Shown here piece after piece: positions 1 through 6,706 of a stretch of DNA of 60,757 nucleotides. The notes below the pieces were generated by a model. The model was given only the letters and a program-made list of their open reading frames with translations. It was not told the origin of the DNA and ran no database searches. The first letter of the stretch is position 1, and every line of letters starts with the position of its first letter. The stretch is from Undivivens sp041654215 (GTDB taxonomy: Bacteria > Omnitrophota > Gorgyraeia > Gygaellales > Profunditerraquicolaceae), in the NCBI GenBank assembly GCA_041654215.1, contig JBAZDY010000001.1, positions 1 to 60,757 of the forward strand, given 5' to 3'. A program made the position numbers and the translations under genes.

Positions 1-120
1 CTATCGGACGGCCAAGTATTCGCTCGTGCGAAAGTGCCGAAGGGATTTTTCCGGTATCTTACGACACGGGGTTAATCAAGAAAGAAACCCCGGGCTGAAG
101 CCCGGGGAGCTTCATAGAAT
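1..120. repeat. Dispersed intergenic repeat, copy 1
   Basis: The first ~95 bases match 19231-19320 at roughly 90 percent by eye, including the shared run AAGTGCCGAAGGGATTTTT and a following ACACGGGGTTA. The block ends in a palindrome (CCCCGGGCTGAAGCCCGGGG, about 88-107) and the tail GAGCTTCAT, which recurs near 19385 and, inverted, near 26650. It lies just upstream of the GH57 gene and shows no coding sense. It is probably a short non-autonomous repeat of this genome. Confidence 0.7.
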
Positions 121-152
121 CCAGAACCTAACACCCGATTTTTCTTTACGAT

Positions 153-1724
153 ATGCTCAATCTGGCCTTCATTTATCATATGCACCAGCCTTATTACGTC
201 AACCTGCTAAGCAGGGAGACGGAACTGCCCTGGGTAAGGCTCCACGGCATCAAGGATTACCTGGATATGGTGCAAATTCTCGCCAAATACCCGCGCGTGC
301 GGCAGACCTTCAACTTTGTTCCGTCGCTGCTGGAGCAGGTCGAGTCTTTCGTGGATTCCTCGGTAAAAGACAAGTTCATAGATATGACGATGCGTCCGGC
401 GGAAAGTCTCACGGACGGCGAAAAAAATTTCCTGCTGGAAAATTTCTTTATGATCAACGCGGAAAACTGCATAGCCGGCCACCCGCGTTACTACGAACTC
501 TTCCTTAAGAAACAGGGCGGCAGGCATTTCTCCGTCACGGATTACCGCGACCTGCAGATGTGGTTCAACCTCGCCTGGTTCGACCCGACGTTCCTGCAGG
601 AGCGGCCCGCGTTAAAAGCGCTTATAAAAAAGGGCCGCCATTTCGGGGAAGAAGATAAGAAAGTTATGATCGAGCAGCAGATGCTCATACTCGCGGAGAT
701 CATCCCCGCCTACCGCAAATTTTCCGAGAGCGGCCAGGTGGAGGTTATACTAAGTCCTTATTACCACCCCATTTTGCCTCTGCTTTACAACAGCAACATC
801 GCCAGAGAGGCCAATCATAAAGTATCCCTGCCGGCGCGCGCCTTTTCATATCCCGGCGACGCGCAGAGGCAAGTGTCCGAAGCGGTGCTTTTCTATACGC
901 GGCGTTTCGGCCGGCCGCCGGCCGGGATGTGGCCGTCCGAAGAGGCGGTCTGCGACCATATCCTGCCCATACTGATCAATAACGGCATCAAATGGATAGT
1001 AAGCGACGAAGCGATGCTTTTCCGCTCTTTCGGCCGCAAGAAAAGGGATACAGCGCTCCTCTACCGGATGCATAGCGCCGAAAGGGAGGAGGGAACCATC
1101 CATATGACTTTCCGCGACAGGAATCTTTCCGACCTGATCGGTTTCACTTACCATAAATGGGACCCGAAAGACGCGGTGAGCGATTTTATGCGCCATCTGG
1201 AAAACACGGCAGAGGCTTTCAAGGACAGGGATATCCTGGTAACAATAGCCATGGACGGGGAGAATGCCTGGGAGTATTACAAGAAAGACGGGCATCCGTT
1301 TCTTAACCTGCTTTATGAACGCCTGTCGGACAGCAAGATGATCAGGATGGTGACGGTGGAGGACTATCTGCGGCAGAATACTCCTGAGAGCAAGATACGC
1401 CGTCTGGCGGCCGGCTCCTGGATCTACGGGGAATTCGGAAAATGGATAGGGAACCAGTACAAGAATAAGGCCTGGGAATACCTGGCGGAGGCGAGAAAAG
1501 AGATGGAAACGTTCCTCTCTTCGGGAGCCGCGGAGGAAAAAACCAGAGCAGCCGCCTGGAAACAGATGATGATCTGCGAGGGCAGTGACTGGTTCTGGTG
1601 GTACGGAGATTACCAGCACGATTTCGACCGGCTTTACCGCCTGCATCTTTCCAACTTTTACCTCATCATCGGGAAGCAGCCGCCCGGCTATCTTAAACAT
1701 TCTCTCTATTCAAATCCCGGGTAA
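153..1724 (+). CDS. Glycoside hydrolase family 57 protein (amylase/4-alpha-glucanotransferase type)
   Basis: A 523-residue protein opening with the GH57 signature HMHQPYY (residues 9-15). The putative nucleophile is E263 in GMWPSEEAV and the putative acid/base is D368 in MDGENAWEYY, both in typical GH57 contexts. Family members cleave or transfer alpha-1,4-glucan chains in the cytoplasm, and no signal peptide is visible. The ATG at 153 follows an in-frame TAA at 129-131, so no earlier start is possible. No Shine-Dalgarno sequence is visible. The next two genes on the same strand include a ParA ATPase with a glycogen-binding domain, which supports a role in storage glucan metabolism. The exact substrate cannot be read from the sequence. 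Confidence 0.9.
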   Translation: MLNLAFIYHMHQPYYVNLLSRETELPWVRLHGIKDYLDMVQILAKYPRVRQTFNFVPSLLEQVESFVDSSVKDKFIDMTMRPAESLTDGEKNFLLENFFMINAENCIAGHPRYYELFLKKQGGRHFSVTDYRDLQMWFNLAWFDPTFLQERPALKALIKKGRHFGEEDKKVMIEQQMLILAEIIPAYRKFSESGQVEVILSPYYHPILPLLYNSNIAREANHKVSLPARAFSYPGDAQRQVSEAVLFYTRRFGRPPAGMWPSEEAVCDHILPILINNGIKWIVSDEAMLFRSFGRKKRDTALLYRMHSAEREEGTIHMTFRDRNLSDLIGFTYHKWDPKDAVSDFMRHLENTAEAFKDRDILVTIAMDGENAWEYYKKDGHPFLNLLYERLSDSKMIRMVTVEDYLRQNTPESKIRRLAAGSWIYGEFGKWIGNQYKNKAWEYLAEARKEMETFLSSGAAEEKTRAAAWKQMMICEGSDWFWWYGDYQHDFDRLYRLHLSNFYLIIGKQPPGYLKHSLYSNPG

Positions 1725-1728
1725 AGAG

Positions 1729-1757
1729 TTGACACCCGCGCGGTTTTATGATATATA
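1729..1757 (+). promoter_or_regulatory. Consensus sigma-70-type promoter
   Basis: TTGACA (1729-1734), a 17-bp spacer and TATATA (1752-1757) lie just after the GH57 stop. The expected transcription start is about 1764, between the two candidate ATG codons (1762 and 1771) of the next gene. Transcripts from this promoter would therefore be leaderless or carry only a few leader bases. Confidence 0.75.
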
Positions 1758-1761
1758 AAAT

Positions 1762-2340
1762 ATGCTGATTATGGAAAAAAAAGATATCTACGAACATCTG
1801 GCCGAGATTTATCTCGACGCCTCGTTAACCAAGAAGAAACCGCGCGCGCGCGGTTTCAAGAACGCCGCCGGCTGGATACTGGCAGGGGCGTTTCTGCTGG
1901 GCGGAGTCATCTTCGCTGTTTTTCTCCCGCCGCATCTGAAACCTCCGGTATCGGAAAATGCCTTATTGCTTTCCAGCAACAATCCTGTTAAGATAGCCTA
2001 TAATCTTTCCGCGGGCAGCAAGGAGTTATCCGAGTTGTCCCTTAACGGCGTTAACCTGCGCTCTTACAAGTCGTTGGTGCTCACAGTCAGATCAGACGCG
2101 CCGGCCGCTTCGATGCCGGCTATCGCCGTCGAGATACTGAATAAAACCGGAGAGAAAGGGCTCGTTTACATAAGGGATGCCGGAAGAAAATGGCGGCAAT
2201 ATGAAATACCGTTCTCCGATTTTAAACCGGGGTTGAGCGACTGGTCGCGCATCGAATCCCTGACATTCATAGTGGAAGAATGGAATGCCCCCATAAAAAA
2301 AGGGGTTGTTTATATCGATAACATAAGGTTCCTTCGCTGA
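1762..2340 (+). CDS. Membrane-anchored protein with a carbohydrate-binding-like domain
   Basis: A 192-residue protein with a basic cytoplasmic N-terminus (KKKPRARG), one transmembrane helix at about residues 35-55, and an extracytoplasmic beta-rich domain. The C-terminal half has the pattern of CIA30/CBM-like jelly rolls (SYKSLVLTV, KWRQYEIPFSDF, ending VVYIDNIRFL). Such domains often bind sugars, but the family assignment is tentative. Translation may begin at 1762 or at the ATG at 1771. The strong promoter directly upstream places the transcription start between them, so 1771 is plausible. The next gene follows after 26 bp and is probably co-transcribed. Confidence 0.6.
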   Translation: MLIMEKKDIYEHLAEIYLDASLTKKKPRARGFKNAAGWILAGAFLLGGVIFAVFLPPHLKPPVSENALLLSSNNPVKIAYNLSAGSKELSELSLNGVNLRSYKSLVLTVRSDAPAASMPAIAVEILNKTGEKGLVYIRDAGRKWRQYEIPFSDFKPGLSDWSRIESLTFIVEEWNAPIKKGVVYIDNIRFLR

Positions 2341-2366
2341 GCAAACCTAAAGGGGAGGGCGCACAA

Positions 2367-3467
2367 ATGAGGATCATTTCGGTTACCAACCAGAAGGGCG
2401 GATGCGGCAAAACGACAACGGCTGTCAATCTTTCCGCGTGTCTGGCGGCAAACGGCAAGAAAGTGCTTTTAATAGATCTCGATCCCCAGGCGCACGCCAC
2501 CCTCGGGCTGAATATTCGCGCTGAAGCCAGCATTTACAACGTCCTTTCCAAGATATCCGTCAAGAAGACCCCGCTGGAGGGAATAATCAGGAAAGTGACG
2601 CCCGGTTTCGATATCGCGCCGTCTTCCATCGTGCTGAGCACCCTTGAGCAGGAATTGGCCGGCGAGATAGGAAGAGAATCGCGCCTTTGGGAAGTCCTGC
2701 AGGAGAATAAACAGCTTACCCGTTACGATTATCTGATTATAGATCTTCCGCCGAACCTCGGCATACTTACAGTCAACGCCATACGGGCCTCGTCCGAAAT
2801 AATAATCCCGGTGGAAGCCAGCCGCTTTTCGCTGGAGGGCGTCAACCAACTGCTGAAAATAATTGAGCTCATAAAGGACAGGCTTAACCACAATGTCTCT
2901 TACAAGATACTGGTGACAAACTTCGATTCCCGCCTGCGGCATTCCTTTTCCATGCTGGACCAGATAAAAGAATCTTTTAAGGGGAACGTCTTCGGCACCA
3001 TTATCCACGTGAACGTGAAACTCAAGGAAGCGCAGAGCTACGGGACGCATATTCTCAGCTACGATAAATACAGCCGGGGCGCCAAGGATTACTTCACCTT
3101 GTCCCGAGAGATGATATCGGGGAGCGTCAAGAATGAGACCGCGGCGGACAACAAGATGGCCTCGCTTGACAAACGTATGAAAGAGAGCATAAGCGAGAAT
3201 ATGCCGCGCCTCAAGGAAGTGGTATTCTCGATGTCTTTCCCGGAAGCCCAGGAAGTGCACGTGGCGGGGGATTTTAACCGCTGGCAGATCTCGGATAACA
3301 GCCGGATGAGCAAGAATAACGGAAAATGGTTCAAAAAGATGACGCTGGAGCCCGGCGCATACCACTACCGTTTCGTGGTGGACGGGACCTGGATGGATGA
3401 CCCGGAGAACCCGCGCAAGGAAACCAATCCTTTCGGGCAGACGAACTCTCTGCTTAACATCAAATAG
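2367..3467 (+). CDS. ParA/Soj-type ATPase fused to a C-terminal glycogen-binding (CBM48/AMPK-like) domain
   Basis: Residues 1-250 form a ParA/MinD-family P-loop ATPase with the deviant Walker A KGGCGKTT (10-17), DLDPQAHATLG (37-47) and DLPPNLG (126-132). Residues about 283-366 match the early-set glycogen-binding domain of AMPK-beta and branching enzymes (VAGDFNRW at 299-306, YHYRFVVDG, DDPENP). ParA ATPases position DNA or protein cargo on the nucleoid or membrane. A glycogen-binding tail would suit spatial positioning of a glucan or of a glucan-bound enzyme. A strong Shine-Dalgarno sequence (GGGGAGG) precedes the ATG. There is no ParB gene nearby, so ordinary chromosome partitioning is less likely. 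Confidence 0.85.
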   Translation: MRIISVTNQKGGCGKTTTAVNLSACLAANGKKVLLIDLDPQAHATLGLNIRAEASIYNVLSKISVKKTPLEGIIRKVTPGFDIAPSSIVLSTLEQELAGEIGRESRLWEVLQENKQLTRYDYLIIDLPPNLGILTVNAIRASSEIIIPVEASRFSLEGVNQLLKIIELIKDRLNHNVSYKILVTNFDSRLRHSFSMLDQIKESFKGNVFGTIIHVNVKLKEAQSYGTHILSYDKYSRGAKDYFTLSREMISGSVKNETAADNKMASLDKRMKESISENMPRLKEVVFSMSFPEAQEVHVAGDFNRWQISDNSRMSKNNGKWFKKMTLEPGAYHYRFVVDGTWMDDPENPRKETNPFGQTNSLLNIK

Positions 3468-3480
3468 AAAAGGTTAATCA

Positions 3481-3810
3481 ATGAGCGCGAAACCTGAACA
3501 GGAAAACGAGATACTGGAAGGCAAGATATACGCCGTTATGTCTTACTGGTTCTTTCTGTGTATTATCCCGTTCGTGCTGAAGAAAGACAATAAATTCGCG
3601 GTTTTTCACGGCCGCCAGGGCCTGGTCCTTTTCATTTTTCTCTCCGCCGGTTTCCTGTTCAGCATATTGCCTTTGATAGGAGCGCTTTTCTATAAAATGA
3701 CCCTGTTTATCTATATGTTATGCCTGCTTTTCGGCACCGTGCAATCCCTGCGCGGCAAATACAGCAGGATCCCGTTCATTTATCAGGTATCTCAGAAGAT
3801 CAATATTTAG
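3481..3810 (+). CDS. Small multi-pass membrane protein, DUF4870-like
   Basis: A 109-residue protein with three hydrophobic segments (about residues 17-33, 47-66 and 68-86) and the motif KFAVFHGRQGLVLF. That motif resembles the conserved (F)H..Q(A/G) turn of DUF4870 membrane proteins. The function of this family is unknown. It starts 13 bp after the ParA-CBM48 gene and is presumably the last gene of that operon. Assignment is by motif and topology only. Confidence 0.65.
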   Translation: MSAKPEQENEILEGKIYAVMSYWFFLCIIPFVLKKDNKFAVFHGRQGLVLFIFLSAGFLFSILPLIGALFYKMTLFIYMLCLLFGTVQSLRGKYSRIPFIYQVSQKINI

Positions 3811-3914
3811 TCCGCAAGGTCCCGAAAAGACCGGGCTGATCCGCCTGCTTAAAGCTACGAATAACGCCTCAGGCGCGTGTTTAGACCGATTTTTGAAGAG
3901 AAGGAGGGATTATA

Positions 3915-4100
3915 ATGAGACTTTCCGAGATCGAGAATAAAGCCAGGAAAATCGGAATCACAAACACCTGGAGGTATTCAAAGAAGGAATTAATCCGCAC
4001 CATCCAGAAACAGGAAGGTAATTTCGACTGTTTCGATACTCCTGCCAAACAAACCTGCGAGCAAACTCTATGTTGCTGGCGGACCGATTGCATAAAATAA
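3915..4100 (+). CDS. Small SAP/Rho-N-like protein
   Basis: A 61-residue protein with an N-terminal helix-turn-helix-like segment (LSEIENKARKIGI, then SKKELIRTIQ) of the type found in SAP and Rho N-terminal domains, which bind nucleic acid. A Cys-rich tail follows (NFDCFDT, CEQTLCCWRTDCIK). The arrangement, with an EGNFDCF link to a C-terminal CxW.xDC motif, is a recurring small-protein family that I recognise by pattern but cannot name. A strong Shine-Dalgarno sequence (GAAGGAGG) precedes the ATG, and a rho-independent terminator lies downstream. The four or more cysteines may bind a metal; this is inference. Confidence 0.65.
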   Translation: MRLSEIENKARKIGITNTWRYSKKELIRTIQKQEGNFDCFDTPAKQTCEQTLCCWRTDCIK

Positions 4101-4173
4101 TACCAGAGAAGCAGCGTTTTAAACAGACAAGCAGGATAAGCAGCGGGGCAACAAAGCCCCCAAAAAGCTAAAA

Positions 4174-4210
4174 CCGGCCCCTAGAAAACCTCGTCGTGGC
4201 CGGCTTTTTT
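4174..4210 (+). terminator. Rho-independent terminator
   Basis: A CCGGCC/GGCCGG stem with an 18-base loop is followed by CTTTTTTG. It would end transcription from the SAP-like gene and possibly the whole GH57/ParA run. Confidence 0.65.
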
Positions 4211-4216
4211 GTCCCT

Positions 4217-4236
4217 CTCTACTTCCTATAATATAT
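4217..4236. repeat. 20-bp direct repeat, left copy
   Basis: CTCTACTTCCTATAATATAT is repeated exactly at 5528-5547. The two copies bracket a 1.3-kb segment with the DUF4258/DUF2283 pair. The repeat contains TATAAT, so a promoter element is an alternative reading. Confidence 0.7.
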
Positions 4237-4349
4237 TTTGAAAAAGGGGTTACTATAACTATACTATGTAAGGTTTTCAAATCCTAGGATGGTCCTTTCC
4301 GTATCTCCGGATAAAGTTGTGCCATACCATAAGCCGCTTGTGAAATGCC

Positions 4350-4378
4350 TTGACGTGTTAAGTCCTGTATAGTATATT
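4350..4378 (+). promoter_or_regulatory. Promoter of the DUF4258/DUF2283 pair
   Basis: TTGACG (4350-4355), a 17-bp spacer and TATATT (4373-4378) predict transcription from about 4385, roughly 27 bases before the TTG start of the DUF4258 gene. Confidence 0.65.
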
Positions 4379-4411
4379 TAGAATATTCACAGCAAAGAAC
4401 GCGAGGGTAGG

Positions 4412-4645
4412 TTGAAAAAGATCATATTCTCAGATCACGCTCAGGAACGGTTGAAAGAACGCCGGATCAGCGAAACAGAAGTCAAAAAGGTTTTGAGCGA
4501 GCCTGATATTACCGCGCCGACACGCCGTCGCCGCAGAAAGCGCGCAATGAAAACACTCGACGGCCGAACAATAGACATAATTTATGAAGAACGAACAGAT
4601 ATGATTTTTGTGATCACCTGTGCTGTTCTTTGCAAGGAGGGATAA
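4412..4645 (+). CDS. DUF4258 family protein (candidate toxin-like partner)
   Basis: A 77-residue basic protein with the DUF4258 pattern: FSDHAQERLKERRIS near the N-terminus, then a helix (TEVKKVLSEPD) and a beta hairpin (RTIDIIYEE, MIFVITCAV). The fold resembles small RelE/BrnT-like toxins, but activity is not established for the family. The start is TTG at 4412, with only a weak GAGGGTAG upstream. It ends 2 bp before the DUF2283 ATG and shares a promoter with it. The two-gene format and the flanking direct repeats fit a mobile or addictive accessory pair. Confidence 0.75.
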   Translation: MKKIIFSDHAQERLKERRISETEVKKVLSEPDITAPTRRRRRKRAMKTLDGRTIDIIYEERTDMIFVITCAVLCKEG

Positions 4646-4647
4646 AG

Positions 4648-4896
4648 ATGTTGATTAATATTGATACACGTGCCGGTGCGGCATACATAAAAATCAGTGA
4701 AGGCAAAGTTGCTTACACAAAAGAACTGTTGCCGGAAGTCTTTGTCGACTACAACAGCAGCAAAGAGATTTTAGGCATTGAGTTGATTAGCCCGTGCGTG
4801 CTTACATTGCGTAAAGCATTGAAAGTTCTGCGTTTACCAGGATTGAACCGCATAAAACACCCGCTGGAAGAGTTAATCTGCCATAAACCGAATTAA
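4648..4896 (+). CDS. DUF2283 family protein
   Basis: An 82-residue protein with the DUF2283 hallmark of two short beta strands (INIDTRAGAAYIKIS, then a VFVDYNSSKEILGIELIS turn). DUF2283 genes commonly sit directly beside DUF4258 genes and the pair is often regarded as toxin/antitoxin-like, though this is not proven. The start is set by a strong Shine-Dalgarno sequence (AAGGAGGG at 4635-4642) five bases before the ATG at 4648. An in-frame TTG at 4630 is rejected because it would place the Shine-Dalgarno inside the gene. Codon use is more AT-rich than the surroundings, consistent with acquired DNA. Confidence 0.75.
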   Translation: MLINIDTRAGAAYIKISEGKVAYTKELLPEVFVDYNSSKEILGIELISPCVLTLRKALKVLRLPGLNRIKHPLEELICHKPN

Positions 4897-5527
4897 GCCA
4901 AACCAGAAAAAAAACCTCAACAGCGATTTAACGGTAAGCTGATCCGGCGGCAGGTTCTTTACAAGTTCCTGCACGATCTCAAACGTGTTCTCGACGGCCT
5001 TTTGTTTCCTTACACCGTGATTACGTCCACCACAGACGTAGTTACAATGCGGATGTTTGGCGTCATACTCACGGCTTTACCTCCTGTTCTTTCTGCCTGA
5101 AATACTGGTAATTGTTACATACAGCAAAAGGGGGGACAGAATCCGCTTTTGTTGCCTTTGCTGTCCCAATGTTCCTGTTCGTAGTTATTGCACTCCCGGT
5201 AATGCCGTCTTTCCGGCTCTACTACTGGATCTCCAACAGGGTTATCAACAGAAGGTTTTCCCGTTTGTATGATATAGGATGAGTTTCGGGATTATCCTTA
5301 AACTGTTTCGGGGAAACCCCGATACTTTCTTGAAATTGCTGTAAGGGTTTGACTTTAAAGGTATGGTCCGCAGGGGGGTGATTTCTTTAATTTGGTGAGT
5401 TCTTCGCGGGCTTTTTAGTGAGTATATATCCCAGCCGATATCGGAAAGATTGCAGATATTTGTTTCGGGGTCGCGGTAAAGACGGTTCATAATTTTATTT
5501 CTCTGTCTATCCACGTATAGGGCCACC
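4897..5527. other. No intact gene; possible decayed coding sequence on the minus strand
   Basis: This 630-bp stretch lacks a convincing intact gene. Read on the minus strand it shows protein-like fragments in different frames: a start at about 5526 giving NRLYRDPETNICNLSDIGW, then LQQFQESIGVSPKQFKDN in another frame near 5300, RRHYRECNNYEQEHWDSK near 5190, and HPHCNYVCGGRNHGVRKQK near 5020. Stops and frame changes separate them. A decayed gene is a reasonable guess. Chance open frames are the alternative. Confidence 0.3.
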
Positions 5528-5547
5528 CTCTACTTCCTATAATATAT
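5528..5547. repeat. 20-bp direct repeat, right copy
   Basis: Exact second copy of the 20-mer at 4217-4236, in the same orientation. It marks the right edge of the accessory segment. Confidence 0.7.
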
Positions 5548-5616
5548 CTTATGTTAACTACACCTATGGGTAAAAATATCAACAGGCAGATGTAAAACGC
5601 CCCTTCTTCCTAAGGT

Positions 5617-6483
5617 TTAACTGCCACTCACGCTCGCCAAATCAAACTCGAGACCCTTGAAGGCATCCGGATATTTATGGAACCAATCAGATTTATATTG
5701 GTAGTCATTTCGGCTCGTATCTTCTATGTGTTTATCACTGGTAAACGTATCGCTATAACCGGCTTCGCCTCTTTTGCGAAATTCGCCATTCTCTGTAATA
5801 AAATAAGTGCCTTTATAGTAAATCTCGCACCATTCATGATAAACCTTGCCTCCGGGTTCGCCTTCGTCAGATTTACCGCCCCAAACTATGACCGCGGGAA
5901 TGCCCTTAGCAAGAAAAATTGAACAGGCAAGTCTCGCCCAATCCCGGCATATGCCTTTGCCGTGAGCGTCAATTATCTGTTCTATATCAAGATCCTGAGC
6001 AAAACCGTTCTGAATACGATCCGGCATCAGCCGCCATTTCATTCCGAGGCTTTCTCCTTTATTGTAGCCGTCATAGTCATCTTTAAAGGATAACCAAATA
6101 GAATCGATGTTATTGCCGGTAGTATCCTGAGATATTGCCAGATGCGCGGCCAATTCCTGCAGTTTACTATTCCCGGGAGCTACGAAATACGCATTATCTA
6201 TGTTTGTATTATAGAATATACTGGTGTCTGAACCGGCAGATTGGATTACTAACCTGTCTTCCCTGCGGCTGCCGGATAATCCCGCACCGATCGAACTTCC
6301 TGAAGACTGCCAGATGCCGTTCACTCCATAACTTTTCGGGAGGCTGAAGCCGCCGCTGTTACCGCCCCAGCTATTTCCCCAGGCATATACTGAACCTGTC
6401 AGACAAAAACAGATAAGGCTTTCTATTACTGCTAAAGACAAATATTTTTTCTTCCGAAAACTAACAGGGGTTATCTTTACCAT
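5617..6483 (-). CDS. Secreted transglutaminase-like cysteine protein
   Basis: A 288-residue protein with a signal peptide (basic N-terminus, hydrophobic residues 14-30, probable cleavage after SVYA at residue 34). The C-terminal half has a transglutaminase-like core: C179 in GKGICRDWA, H216 in VYHEW, and E231 in FITENGEF, where the family usually has Asp. Such proteins are papain-fold peptidases or transferases acting outside the cytoplasm. The mature N-terminus begins WGNSWGG, almost the same as in the unrelated secreted protein at 11219-12097. The ATG overlaps the stop of the upstream lipoprotein gene, so the two are co-translated. Confidence 0.75.
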   Translation of the reverse strand: MVKITPVSFRKKKYLSLAVIESLICFCLTGSVYAWGNSWGGNSGGFSLPKSYGVNGIWQSSGSSIGAGLSGSRREDRLVIQSAGSDTSIFYNTNIDNAYFVAPGNSKLQELAAHLAISQDTTGNNIDSIWLSFKDDYDGYNKGESLGMKWRLMPDRIQNGFAQDLDIEQIIDAHGKGICRDWARLACSIFLAKGIPAVIVWGGKSDEGEPGGKVYHEWCEIYYKGTYFITENGEFRKRGEAGYSDTFTSDKHIEDTSRNDYQYKSDWFHKYPDAFKGLEFDLASVSGS

Positions 6484-6680
6484 AATTCTTCCCGCATTTT
6501 TTTATCTATTTTTCCCGGCGCTTCGGCCACAGCCTTGGCGGTCTTACCGGCGTTCTCCAGGTCTTCGCCGGCCCCGCGCACGGCTCCTTTGGAAGTTCCC
6601 GCCACGGTCTCGCAACCGCATAAGAAAATAGCTGCGGCCAGGAAAAAAAAGAAAAACAGCGGATTTCTACGGTTAGACAT
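6477..6680 (-). CDS. Entericidin-like small lipoprotein
   Basis: A 67-residue protein with a lipoprotein signal: a run of Phe/Ala residues ending in the lipobox LCGC (Cys23). A short Gly/Ala/Lys-rich helix follows (ETVAGTSKGAVRGAGEDLEN), which is the pattern of EcnA/EcnB entericidins. In enterobacteria these form a bacteriolytic toxin/antidote pair; here there is one copy. It overlaps the transglutaminase-like gene by 7 bp. The assignment rests on lipobox and composition. Confidence 0.65.
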   Translation of the reverse strand: MSNRRNPLFFFFFLAAAIFLCGCETVAGTSKGAVRGAGEDLENAGKTAKAVAEAPGKIDKKMREELW

Positions 6681-6706
6681 AGTATGCCTTTCTTTTTTTT
6701 AAAAAG

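Larger units (their letters stand above)
4101..4411. other. Non-coding stretch: hairpins, terminator, start of accessory segment
   Basis: This 310-bp gap holds a short hairpin (GGGGC aacaaa GCCCC, about 4145-4160), the terminator at 4174-4210, the left 20-bp direct repeat at 4217-4236 and the promoter for the DUF4258 gene at 4350-4378. No coding sequence is evident. Confidence 0.6.

Noticed and set aside
4101..4210. Possible riboswitch (c-di-GMP-like AACAAAGCC motif) after the SAP-like gene
   Set aside because: The surrounding stems do not match a c-di-GMP class I or II architecture, and the hairpin with T-run is explained as a terminator.
5057..5272. 71-codon plus-strand frame in the accessory segment
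   Set aside because: Hydrophobic/Cys-rich composition with no ribosome binding site. Minus-strand fragments in the same place look more coding-like.
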